NCBI GenBank assembly: GCA_903885565.1
Contig: CAISJI010000247.1
Span: 1 to 53,104 of the forward strand
Direction of reading: 5' to 3'
Length of the DNA stretch: 53,104 nucleotides
Source: an uncultured Planctomycetaceae bacterium
GTDB lineage: Bacteria > Planctomycetota > Planctomycetia > Pirellulales > UBA1268
Shown here: one piece after another, positions 41,597 through 49,790 of the stretch
How positions within the stretch are numbered: the stretch's first letter is position 1
Layout of the letters: each line of letters opens with the position of its first letter
Program-made: the position numbers and the translations under genes
Notes under the pieces: model-generated
Seen by the model: only the letters and a program-made list of their open reading frames with translations
Databases searched by the model: none
Told to the model about the DNA's origin: nothing

Positions 41597-42916
41597 ATGG
41601 CAGATTCCAAGCACGACGGCGTCGAGGCCCGACCCACCGGGGGGCAGGCATCCCCCGTGCGGCAGATATTCGATCTGGAACTGCTGCTCGATGTGGCCCG
41701 GCAGCTCGGATCGACGGTCGAACTCGACCCGCTGCTCGCTGCCATCGCCACAGCGGCCATCAGTGTGCTCGATTGCGAACGCGCCACGGTTTTTCTCTAT
41801 GACGCCGCCACGAACGAACTCTACAGCCGCCTGGCCACCGGGATGGGCGATTCTTCGATCAAGGAGATCCGGTTTCCGGTGGGGCAGGGGATTGCCGGGG
41901 AGGTGGCCAGCAGCGGTTGCATCATCAACCTGCCCGACGCCTATGCCGATCCCCGCTTCAATCGGGAGTTCGACCGCCGCAGCGGATTCCACACCAGCAA
42001 CATGCTCGCCTTCCCGTTGGCGGGGCTGGAGAACGCCACCGTCGGCGTGCTGCAGGTGCTCAACAAACGCGGCGGGCCGTTCAACGAACGCGATGAGCAC
42101 ATGGTCGGATTCCTCGGGGCGCAGGCGGGAGTTGCCCTGCAGCGTCAGATGCTGCTGGGGCACTTCGCAGAAAAGCAACGCATCCAGCGCGATTTGAACA
42201 TCGCCCGCGACATCCAGCAGGGGCTTCTGCCGCGCGAAAAGCCGGCCATCGCCGGCTACGACATCGCCGGCTGGAACCGGCCGGCTGATGAAACGGGCGG
42301 CGACTACTACGATTATCTTTCGCTTGCCGATGGATCGTTGGCCCTCACGCTGGCCGATGTGACAGGGCACGGCATCGGGCCGGCCCTCATCGTCGCCGAG
42401 ACGCGGGCCCTGTTTCGCGCCACTGTCCTCCAGCGGCCCGACCTGCCCCAGGCGGTCGATCAGGTCAACGTGCTGCTGAGTCAGGATCTGCCGGAGGGGA
42501 AGTTTGTCACAGCCTTTTTCGGCATCCTCACCCCCCCGACCCACTCCATTCGTTTTCTGAGCGCCGGGCAGGGGCCGATCCTTGCCTTCTCGGCGGCCAG
42601 CGGCGCCGTGGCCGATCTCGAGACACATGGCCTGCCACTGGGAGTGATGCCCGATGCCGATTATGCGTCGACATCCGATCTGGTGTTTGAGCCTGGCGAT
42701 ATGCTGGTGCTGTTCACGGATGGTTTTTATGAGTGGGATCGGCCCGACGGCGAGGCTTTCGGTATGGAGCGGGTGGCGGAACTGCTGCGTCGCCATCATG
42801 CCCTGCCAGCCGCCGAACTGATCCAGGTGGTCTACAGGGCGGTGCTCGATTTCTCGGAGGGAACCCGGCAGGCAGACGATCTGACTGCCGTGATCGTCAA
42901 ACGGCTCGGAGGCTGA
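41597..42916 (+). CDS. GAF domain - SpoIIE-type PP2C phosphatase
   Basis: A 439-residue soluble regulator. The GAF domain spans about 20-185 (LDVARQLGSTVELDPLLAAI, then TVFLYDAATNELYSRLATGM). A short helical linker follows (IQRDLNIARDIQQGLLPRE), then a SpoIIE/PPM phosphatase from about 215 with its metal motifs: ADETGGDYYDY, LTLADVTGHGIGPAL, the FTDGFYE turn and the final ADDLTAVIV. It should dephosphorylate a Ser/Thr-phosphorylated partner, usually an anti-sigma-factor antagonist, in response to a ligand or redox signal at the GAF domain. No anti-sigma or STAS partner is encoded nearby. Confidence 0.92.
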   Translation: MADSKHDGVEARPTGGQASPVRQIFDLELLLDVARQLGSTVELDPLLAAIATAAISVLDCERATVFLYDAATNELYSRLATGMGDSSIKEIRFPVGQGIAGEVASSGCIINLPDAYADPRFNREFDRRSGFHTSNMLAFPLAGLENATVGVLQVLNKRGGPFNERDEHMVGFLGAQAGVALQRQMLLGHFAEKQRIQRDLNIARDIQQGLLPREKPAIAGYDIAGWNRPADETGGDYYDYLSLADGSLALTLADVTGHGIGPALIVAETRALFRATVLQRPDLPQAVDQVNVLLSQDLPEGKFVTAFFGILTPPTHSIRFLSAGQGPILAFSAASGAVADLETHGLPLGVMPDADYASTSDLVFEPGDMLVLFTDGFYEWDRPDGEAFGMERVAELLRRHHALPAAELIQVVYRAVLDFSEGTRQADDLTAVIVKRLGG

Positions 42917-42934
42917 GGATCAAGTGACTCGCCG

Positions 42935-43005
42935 CTGGATGCGGCGGTCGGGTGGACTGTGTTCATTTCGGAGGGCCATGGATGGCTTTTTCCACGGACA
43001 GCCAG
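42935..43005 (+). repeat. Palindromic dispersed repeat, partial copy 3
   Basis: Contains CGCTGGATGCGGCGGTCGG and GGCCATGGATGGCTTTTTCC with ACGGACAGCC following. Both outer flanks of copies 1 and 2 are present, but the central GTCGAC palindrome is deleted. It lies between the phosphatase and the fourth Gfo/Idh/MocA gene. Confidence 0.65.
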
Positions 43006-43141
43006 GGGCTGCCGGATGACGCGCTCGGCTGCTACAGTAGTGGGGTTCTTCGGTTTCGGTGTGCGGAGGGGGTTTGTCGGCCAGGCCAGCCAGCACGGCG
43101 TCCGTGCTGGGGGCAACGGCCGCCTATCAGGAGTTTGCACC

Positions 43142-44425
43142 ATGGTTGATCGTTCCAGTCGGCTGCCCAGGCGTGGTTTTTTGCGGGCAGGCCTCGTGAG
43201 TGGAGCCGCGGCGATCGCGCCGGTGGTGATCCCGGGCTCGGCACTTGGGCTGGATGGCGCGGTGCCACCGAGCGAGCGTGTGGTTCTCGGCGGCATCGGC
43301 ATCGGCGGCCGCGGCACCTACGATCTGGGCTGCTTCCTCGAACAGAAGGATGTGCAGTTTGCCGCGGTGTGCGACATCAAGGAGAACCGGCGGGTCGCGG
43401 TCAAGAAAATCGCCGACGATCGGTATGGCACGCAGGACTGCGCCATGTACCGCGACTTCCGCGAGCTCCTCGATCGGAATGACATCGATGCGGTGCTGAT
43501 CGCCACCGGTCCCAACTGGCATAGCACTGCGGCGATGGCGGCTGCCCGCGCCGGGAAGGATATGTACTGCGAGAAGCCCTGCACCAAGAACATCGCCCAG
43601 AGCCTGATCCTCAAAGACACGATCCGCCGCACCGGGCGGGTGTTTCAGGCGGGCACGCAGCGGCGCAATCTGCCTCATTTCGCGTTCGCCTGCGAACTGG
43701 CCCGCACCGGTCGACTCGGAAAAATGAAACGGGTATACGCCCATCCCGCAGGGATGCAGGCGATGACCAGCGGGTGGTTGCCGGCGGAACCGGCGCCCGA
43801 CAGGGATGTTGTCGACTGGGATATGTACCTTGGCCCGGCCGCCTGGCGCCCCTTCAATCCCAAACTGCTCGACGGCTTCAATTTCGAAAAGGGGGGCGGG
43901 CTGGTCGGTGGTGGCGTGCTCGAATGGGGTTCTCACTGCGTCGATCTGTGTCAGTGGGCGGTGAAGGACTGCGATCCTCCCGTGGAATACGATGCTCCCA
44001 AGGATGGCCAGTTGGTGGCCCGCTACGCCGATGGCGTGGAACTCATCTTCCGCGAGAAAGACTGGATCCCGCTGGGATCGTGTCCGGTGCGGTTTGAGGG
44101 GGAGGATGGCTGGGTCGAGGCTGGCGATAGCGGCAAGCTGGTGCTCAGTTCACCGGCGCTATTGGCTGGTCGCTCCGTCGAGGAGATCGACGGGTATCCG
44201 GCGACATTCCACGTGCGTGATTTTCTCGATTGCGTGAAAACGCGCGGGCAGCCCAAGGGCAATGCCGATGCCGCCTGCAACGCGCACATCGCCTGCCATG
44301 CAGCCAACATCGCCCTGTTTCTCAACCGTACGGTGCGCTACGACAACCAGAAGCAGGAGTTCGTCAACGACACCGAGGCCAACCGACTGCGGTCGGAGGC
44401 GCTGCGGGAACCGTGGCGGATGTGA
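43142..44425 (+). CDS. Gfo/Idh/MocA family oxidoreductase, Tat-exported
   Basis: A 427-residue protein with a twin-arginine leader (LPRRGFLRAGLVSGAAAIAPVVIPG), GGIGIGGRGTYDLG as the dinucleotide-binding start and CEKPCTKNIAQS, where EKP carries the catalytic-site Lys. The C-terminal half has GGGVLEWGSHCVDLCQWAVKD with the conserved His. It shares the export and fold of the copies at 23 and 32 kb but not their close sequence. ATG 43142 has CAGGAG upstream. Periplasmic sugar oxidation is expected. Confidence 0.92.
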   Translation: MVDRSSRLPRRGFLRAGLVSGAAAIAPVVIPGSALGLDGAVPPSERVVLGGIGIGGRGTYDLGCFLEQKDVQFAAVCDIKENRRVAVKKIADDRYGTQDCAMYRDFRELLDRNDIDAVLIATGPNWHSTAAMAAARAGKDMYCEKPCTKNIAQSLILKDTIRRTGRVFQAGTQRRNLPHFAFACELARTGRLGKMKRVYAHPAGMQAMTSGWLPAEPAPDRDVVDWDMYLGPAAWRPFNPKLLDGFNFEKGGGLVGGGVLEWGSHCVDLCQWAVKDCDPPVEYDAPKDGQLVARYADGVELIFREKDWIPLGSCPVRFEGEDGWVEAGDSGKLVLSSPALLAGRSVEEIDGYPATFHVRDFLDCVKTRGQPKGNADAACNAHIACHAANIALFLNRTVRYDNQKQEFVNDTEANRLRSEALREPWRM

Positions 44426-44521
44426 TCGGTGTTCGCGCGGAGCCTGGCTGCCTACCGAAGCTCCGAGTTGCCGTCTCTCGTTGTTCCAACTTTCCCCTTT
44501 TCCGAGCGAGAACCCCTTTCC

Positions 44522-46726
44522 ATGTCCCTCCTTTCTTTGCCCGCTGCCCGGTGCTCGTCTGACGTTCGTAGCAGGCGGCTTATGGGGCGGCTGTGCCTCG
44601 CCTGCGGGCTGGCGGTCGCGGTCTCTCTGGCCGGAGGTTCTGCCCGGGCTCAGGATGGCCAGACGCCAGCGGAGAAGGAGCTGATCGCTGTGCTGCGGTC
44701 GGGCGCTCCCGAGGCCGATCAGGCGCTCGCCTGCAAAAAGCTGGCTGTGATCGGCTCGGCCGACGCCGTGCCCGATCTGGCGAAACTTCTTTCCAGCGAA
44801 CATCTCTCCTCCTGGGCCAGAATTCCGCTGGAGGCCATCCCCGGCCCGGGTGCCGATGGAGCACTGCGGCAGGCTGCCGAGAAGCTCTCCGGCAATCTGC
44901 TGGTGGGGGTGATCAATTCGATCGGCGTGCGCCGCGATCCCGCCGCAGTTGAGATGCTGGCCAAAAAGCTCTCCGCTGCCGAGCCCGCCGTGGCCGAGGC
45001 CGCCGCTGTGGCCCTCGGGCAGATCGGTAGTGCCGCCGCCACGCAGGCTCTGCGGGCGGCGTTGGCGAAGGCGGGGCAACCGGCGGTGGGCTCTCCCCAG
45101 GCGTCCGCGCTGGCCGAAGGATGCATTCTGGCAGCCGAAAAAATGCGCTCCGCAGGCCGGGCCAGCGAGGCCGCCGCGCTCTACGATGAGGTGCGCAAGG
45201 CCCCCGTGCCGCCGCAGCGCAAACGCGAGGCCACCCGCGGCGCGATTTTGGCCCGGGGGGATGCCGGAATTCCCCTCCTGCTGGAACAGTTGCAAAGCAC
45301 CGATAAGGCAGCTGTGGCGATGGCTCTGGGCACCGCCCGCGAACTGCCAGGCCAGGCCGTCGACCGCGCGTTGGGGGCGACTTTAAGTCGCCTGCCGCCA
45401 TCGCGGGCGGCGCTGGTTGTGGCGGCTCTGGAGGATCGCCCCAAGACAGTCGATATCGGGATGTTTCTGCGGCTCGCGCAAACTGGTCCCAAGGAGGTGC
45501 GTCTGGCGGCGATCGCGGCACTCGGGCGGGTGGGCAACGCGACGACCGTGCCGACGTTGCTGACGCTGGCAGTGGATGGCGATGCCGACGTTGCCGGAGC
45601 GGCTCGGGGGAGCTTGGGAAATATTCAGGGAACCGATATCGACAAGGAAATCCGCAGCAGGATGGCAGGCGCTGACACCAAGCTCCTGCCGGTGCTCCTC
45701 GATCTGGTAGGCCATCGGCGGATCGCGGCGATCGATGCAGTGGTTCCGGCGCTTGAACATGCCGACGCCGGTGTGCGGGCGGCCGCCCTGCGGGCTCTGG
45801 GGCAGGTCGTCGATCTCGAGCGCCTGCCGATCCTTGTCGAACAGGTGGTCAAGCCGAGGGACGCGTCCGAGGCGGCTGATGCCGACAAATCGCTGCTGGA
45901 GGCGAGCGTGCGGATGCCCGATCGGGAGGCCTGTGCTGAAGTGCTCTCTGGGGCATATGCAAAGGCGTCGGCTGCGACGCAGGCGAAGCTCTTGCGGGTG
46001 CTGGGCGCTGTGGGCGGGACGAAGGCGCTTGACACCATCGCCGGAGCTGCGCGAAGTGCCGATCCAGAACTTCAGGATGTCAGCAGCCGGCTCCTGGGCG
46101 AATGGATGACAGCCGATGCTGCTCCGGTGCTGCTCGATCTGGCGGCCACCGCTCCCGGTGAAAAATTTCAGACGCGGGCGCTGCGCGGTTATATCCGGAT
46201 CGCCCGGCAATTTATTCTGCCAGTGGAAGAGCGCACGGCGATGTGCGACAAGGCGCTGGCTGCCGCACGCCAGCCGGCGGAGCAGAAGATGGTGATTGAG
46301 GTCCTGCGCCGGTTTCCTTCGGTCGATGGGCTGAGGCTGGTTGCGAAGGCGGGGACCGTGGAAGCGGTGAATCCAGAGGCCCGGGCCGCTGCGGCAGCGA
46401 TCATCAAGAAGCTCGTTGATGTGCCGTCTGATCTCTGGTCGGCGGTGGGGCCGCTGGGGCTGGTCAAGGCGAACGTCGAGATCGTCAAGGCGACGTATGG
46501 GGCCGGTGCCAACCAGAAAGATGTCACAGAACTGGTCCGGAAGCAGGTGGGGGGCAGCAATGTCATCCTGCTGCCAGGGGCTGGCTTCAACGCCGGCCTG
46601 GGTGGCGACCCCGCTCCCGGCGAGGCGAAGACGCTCGCGATCGAATACACGCTCGATGGCGTGGCGGGCACGGTGGCGGTGCCGGAGAATGCCGAGATCG
46701 TGCTGCCGGTTGCCAAGGCGGGTTGA
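44522..46726 (+). CDS. Exported HEAT-repeat protein
   Basis: A 734-residue protein with a signal peptide (LCLACGLAVAVSLAGGSARAQ, ending near residue 43). Long arrays of HEAT-type helices follow: DAVPDLAKLLSSEHLSSWAR, PAVAEAAAVALGQIGSAAATQALRAAL, VRLAAIAALGRVGNATTVPTLL and more. Such proteins are scaffolds or adaptors. The final about 80 residues lack the repeat pattern and are beta-rich, finishing EYTLDGVAGTVAVPENAEIVLPV. It follows the fourth Gfo/Idh/MocA gene with a 96-bp gap and may be co-transcribed. Confidence 0.85.
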   Translation: MSLLSLPAARCSSDVRSRRLMGRLCLACGLAVAVSLAGGSARAQDGQTPAEKELIAVLRSGAPEADQALACKKLAVIGSADAVPDLAKLLSSEHLSSWARIPLEAIPGPGADGALRQAAEKLSGNLLVGVINSIGVRRDPAAVEMLAKKLSAAEPAVAEAAAVALGQIGSAAATQALRAALAKAGQPAVGSPQASALAEGCILAAEKMRSAGRASEAAALYDEVRKAPVPPQRKREATRGAILARGDAGIPLLLEQLQSTDKAAVAMALGTARELPGQAVDRALGATLSRLPPSRAALVVAALEDRPKTVDIGMFLRLAQTGPKEVRLAAIAALGRVGNATTVPTLLTLAVDGDADVAGAARGSLGNIQGTDIDKEIRSRMAGADTKLLPVLLDLVGHRRIAAIDAVVPALEHADAGVRAAALRALGQVVDLERLPILVEQVVKPRDASEAADADKSLLEASVRMPDREACAEVLSGAYAKASAATQAKLLRVLGAVGGTKALDTIAGAARSADPELQDVSSRLLGEWMTADAAPVLLDLAATAPGEKFQTRALRGYIRIARQFILPVEERTAMCDKALAAARQPAEQKMVIEVLRRFPSVDGLRLVAKAGTVEAVNPEARAAAAAIIKKLVDVPSDLWSAVGPLGLVKANVEIVKATYGAGANQKDVTELVRKQVGGSNVILLPGAGFNAGLGGDPAPGEAKTLAIEYTLDGVAGTVAVPENAEIVLPVAKAG

Positions 46727-46751
46727 GCGGCTGGTTGAGCGGCTCTTGCGC

Positions 46752-46852
46752 GTTCGACTTCTGTGGCGCCCCCGGCTGCGGGACGGCAAAAGTTTCGTCG
46801 CTTGGGCCGCAGCGGCCCTGCGCTCACAAAAAGTTCGCCGATCCCTCCGCCT
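46752..46852 (+). repeat. 79-bp dispersed repeat, copy 2 with left extension
   Basis: 46774-46852 matches 32153-32231 at about 73 of 79 positions. Its left extension (GACTTCTGTGGCGCCCCC from about 46756) is repeated with the first part of the unit at 47045-47094. It lies between two convergent genes. Confidence 0.85.
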
Positions 46853-46891
46853 CCGTCACCCTTCCTCCATCACCCTTCCTGATCGATGTTC

Positions 46892-47034
46892 GGGGAGGGG
46901 CTGCCCGTGCCCCAGGAGCCGGCGTAGGCGGCCAGCGCAGCCATGGATGGCGAAGCGCAGCCGACTTTCGAGTGAGCGAAAGGCCCGGAGGGCCGCAGCG
47001 AACGTCCGGCGATGGGGCATGGGCAGTCCCGGAC
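46892..47034 (+). ncRNA. Candidate structured RNA element
   Basis: GGGGCTGCCCGTGCCCC (46897-46913) pairs with GGGGCATGGGCAGTCCC (47014-47030) over 17 continuous positions, two of them G-U on the plus strand; on the minus strand these would be A-C mismatches. Inside lie GCCGG/CCGGC (46918-46922 with 47006-47010), a GCGC-A-GCC/GGC hairpin around 46935-46958, CTTTCG/CGAAAG and GGCCC/GGGCC. The nested helices and wobble pairs argue for a folded plus-strand transcript rather than a DNA palindrome. It lies between copies of the 79-bp repeat. I do not recognise a named RNA class. Confidence 0.45.
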
Positions 47035-47044
47035 CTAGAGCGGG

Positions 47045-47094
47045 TACGACTTCCGTGGCGCCCCCAGCTGAGGGACGGCAAAAGTTTCGTCGCT
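47045..47094 (+). repeat. 79-bp dispersed repeat, partial copy 3
   Basis: TACGACTTCCGTGGCGCCCC, then CAGCTGAGGGACGGCAAAAG, then TTTCGTCGCT. It repeats the left extension and first third of copy 2, with about four mismatches over some 48 bp, then diverges. With copy 2 it brackets the structured element. Confidence 0.75.
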
Positions 47095-47128
47095 GAGGGG
47101 GGCTCTCGTGTTTCTCGCTGCTGGTTTT

Positions 47129-48076
47129 TCAGCCAATGTCAAAAAGCACCTTCAGCGTGTCGGGGCGCCGGGCGTGGGCAAATGCTGCTTCGGCTGCCTC
47201 CAGCGGATAGTGGGCCGAGAGCAGCGGTCGCACCGACACGCTGCCGGCCGCCAGCAAGGCAAGCGCCTCAGGAAATGGTCCGCAGCGCGAGCCCACGAGG
47301 GTGATTTCATCGATCACAAGCTGCGCCATGTGGAGCTTCTGGCTGGCAGCGACGGTGGTTTTGAGCACGATGGTGCCGCAGGGGCGGACGATCCTGAGGG
47401 CTGTCTCGAGACCGCTGGGCGATCCGGTGCAGTCGACGACGATGTCGGCATCGCGGGCCGTTCCGAGGGCGTCGAGAGCTACCGTGGGGATGCCGAGATC
47501 CTGAATAATGCGCAGCTTGAAGGGATGCTTCCCGCAAACCCGCACCTCGCAGCCATGATTTTTCAGCACCTGTGCCGAAAGATTGCCCAGCCGACCATCC
47601 CCGAGCACCGTGATGCGCTCATTCCCCGTCAGCGCCAGCTGCTGCGGAATCCGGCAGGCTGCCGCCAGCGGCTCGACAAAGACAGCTTCCGCGTTTGAAA
47701 CCCCATCGGGAACGGCGTGCAGGTTGGCCTCCGGAATCAGCAGGCTTTCGGCAAACGCCCCATCGTGGGCCACGATGCCAACCACTGTGCGCGAGGGGCA
47801 ATGGTTGCCGAGGTCGGTGCGGCAGAGCTGGCAGGTTCCGCAGGGGCAATTGATCTCACCGACCACCCGGCGGCCGGCCAAGGTGCCGGAGCGGGCCACG
47901 CCGACAAACTCATGGCCAAGAATCCCCCGGAAGCCCATGTAGCCCTGGCAGAGCTGCAGATCGGTTTCGCAGATTCCGGCATGGGTGACAGCGACGATTG
48001 TCTCCCCAGGCTGAGCCGAACGGAGGGCCGCAGAGGGAGTGAAATGAAGCCGATCCTCGTAGACGACTGCCCTCAC
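47129..48076 (-). CDS. Zinc-dependent alcohol dehydrogenase (MDR family)
   Basis: A 315-residue medium-chain dehydrogenase. The N-terminal domain has catalytic zinc ligands in GICETDLQLCQGYMGFRGILGHEFVG (Cys, then GHE) and structural zinc cysteines in NCPCGTCQLCRTDLGNHC. The Rossmann part begins near ERITVLGDGRLGNLSAQVLK. Members oxidise sugars, polyols or alcohols with NAD(P). GTG 48076 is the preferred start (AGGG upstream, normal family N-terminus VRAVVYED); a TTG at 48148 would add 24 atypical residues. It is convergent with the HEAT gene. Confidence 0.9.
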   Translation of the reverse strand: MRAVVYEDRLHFTPSAALRSAQPGETIVAVTHAGICETDLQLCQGYMGFRGILGHEFVGVARSGTLAGRRVVGEINCPCGTCQLCRTDLGNHCPSRTVVGIVAHDGAFAESLLIPEANLHAVPDGVSNAEAVFVEPLAAACRIPQQLALTGNERITVLGDGRLGNLSAQVLKNHGCEVRVCGKHPFKLRIIQDLGIPTVALDALGTARDADIVVDCTGSPSGLETALRIVRPCGTIVLKTTVAASQKLHMAQLVIDEITLVGSRCGPFPEALALLAAGSVSVRPLLSAHYPLEAAEAAFAHARRPDTLKVLFDIG

Positions 48077-48266
48077 GGGAAACCCTGCTGAAGATGTGAT
48101 ATCGAGCCCATGCCGCGCAGGGGAGTTGTAGCAGACTCCTGCAGCCAAGACGGAACGGGCAGCTGCGCGGATACAAATCGCTCGTGGGCGGTATCATGGT
48201 GACGCGGGGTTGGTGCGGCCATAACACGTGCCAAAAGTGCCGACGCATGGCAGGGGTAGCAGACGC

Positions 48267-49790
48267 GTGAAACGCTCGGGAAAAAACCGCTGGCTGTCGG
48301 CCAGCCTCCGGCTGGTGTGGGCTGGCGCGTCGCTGGTGTTGCTCGGGAGTGCCGAGGCGGGCGAAGCTGCCGGCAGGCCCGATGTGCTTTTCATCATGGC
48401 GGATGACCTTCGCCCCGAGCTGGCCAGTTATGGTTCCACGGCGATCACGCCCCACCTCGATCGGCTGGCCCGCCGGGGGGTGCAGTTTGATCGTGCCTAC
48501 TGCCAGCAGAGCCTGTGCAATCCCTCCCGCTCGTCGCTGCTCACCGGCCGCCGCCCCGATTTTCTGCGGGTCTGGGACAACAGCACGCACTTCCGCACCC
48601 ACCACCCAGATCTCCCCACGCTGCCGCAATGGTTTAAGGACCATGGCTACTCTGCCCGATGCGTCGGAAAAATCTTCCATAACTGGCATACCAGCGAAAA
48701 GGGAGATCCCCGCTCCTGGAGCGCAGCGGAGTTTCTCCACTTCGCCCAGCAGGGGGCCAATCTGGCGGCAGTGCCGGCGCCCCTGCCCCCCAATCTCGCC
48801 TCCCCCGCGCCGCGGCCCTACGGCACTTCGCTTCCGGCGGCGCCGCTCTATGAATGCCGCGATGTGCCCGACGAGGCTTATTTCGATGGCCGGGTCGCTG
48901 CAGAAGGGGTGCGCCTCATCGAGGAGCCGCGCGATCAGCCCCTGTTTCTGGCGGTTGGGTTCTGGAAGCCCCATGCCCCGTTCAACGCCCCCAAAAAATA
49001 CTGGGATCTCTACGACCGGGCCAAGCTTCCCCCGCTCAATCCCGCGCGTCCTTCTGGCGCCCCGGAACTGGCATTTCACGATAGCCGTGAACTGCTCGGC
49101 ATGCCGCCCGAGCGGGTCGAGTTCACGCCGGAACAGGTGGCGGAGATCAGGCATGGCTACTTTGCCAACATCAGCTATCTCGACGCCCAACTCGGCAAGC
49201 TGCTCGACGCGCTCAAGCGCTGCGGGCGGCTCGACAACACGATCATCCTGTTCGTGGGGGATCACGGCTATCATCTCGGCGAACACCAGCTGTGGGCCAA
49301 AAACTCCAACTTCGAACTCGACGCCCGCGTGCCCCTGCTCATCGCGCCGCCAGATTGTCGGCAGGCCGGAGGGCGCACCGCGAGCATGGTGGAACTGATC
49401 GACCTCTTTCCAACGCTGGTAGATCTCTGCAAGCTCCCGGAGCCTCCGGGGCTTGAGGGAGTCAGCCTTGTGCCGGTGCTTGCTGACACCGCGCAGAGGG
49501 TGAAGCCGGCCGCCTTCACTCAAGCTCCGCGGCCGGCCTATTTCGACCGCGAGCCAGGGGGCCAGCCCACGGCGATGGGGGTGAGCGTTCGCACTGCGGA
49601 GGTCCGCTATACCGAATGGCGCGACTGGCACAGCGGCCGGGTGGTGGCCCGCGAACTCTACGACCACAGCCAGCAGCCTGAGGAACGAGTCAATTCTGTC
49701 GATGATGCCCAGTGGGCTCGTGCACTCGCGCAGGCTGAAATGCTGCTGGAGGCCCAATTCCCCCGTCCATCCCCCGGAGCCGAACGATGA
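48267..49790 (+). CDS. Sulfatase (type I, iduronate-2-sulfatase-like)
   Basis: A 507-residue exported sulfatase. The signal segment (LRLVWAGASLVLLGSAEAGEAAG) is followed by RPDVLFIMADDLRPEL with the metal-binding Asp pair. CNPSR at 84-88 is the CxPSR formylglycine site, and a later GDHGYHLGEHQLWAK supplies further metal and substrate residues. It should cleave sulfate esters of sulfated polysaccharide; its cysteine must be converted by a formylglycine-generating enzyme encoded elsewhere. GTG 48267 is preferred (AGGGG upstream); GTG 48228 is possible. Its stop overlaps the next start (ATGA). Confidence 0.92.
   Translation: MKRSGKNRWLSASLRLVWAGASLVLLGSAEAGEAAGRPDVLFIMADDLRPELASYGSTAITPHLDRLARRGVQFDRAYCQQSLCNPSRSSLLTGRRPDFLRVWDNSTHFRTHHPDLPTLPQWFKDHGYSARCVGKIFHNWHTSEKGDPRSWSAAEFLHFAQQGANLAAVPAPLPPNLASPAPRPYGTSLPAAPLYECRDVPDEAYFDGRVAAEGVRLIEEPRDQPLFLAVGFWKPHAPFNAPKKYWDLYDRAKLPPLNPARPSGAPELAFHDSRELLGMPPERVEFTPEQVAEIRHGYFANISYLDAQLGKLLDALKRCGRLDNTIILFVGDHGYHLGEHQLWAKNSNFELDARVPLLIAPPDCRQAGGRTASMVELIDLFPTLVDLCKLPEPPGLEGVSLVPVLADTAQRVKPAAFTQAPRPAYFDREPGGQPTAMGVSVRTAEVRYTEWRDWHSGRVVARELYDHSQQPEERVNSVDDAQWARALAQAEMLLEAQFPRPSPGAER

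Noticed and set aside
40172..42799. An 875-residue reading frame on the minus strand
   Set aside because: All but its last 141 codons lie antisense to the hypothetical protein and the GAF-SpoIIE phosphatase, both with recognisable start and content; only the DUF2147-like end with its own signal peptide is real.
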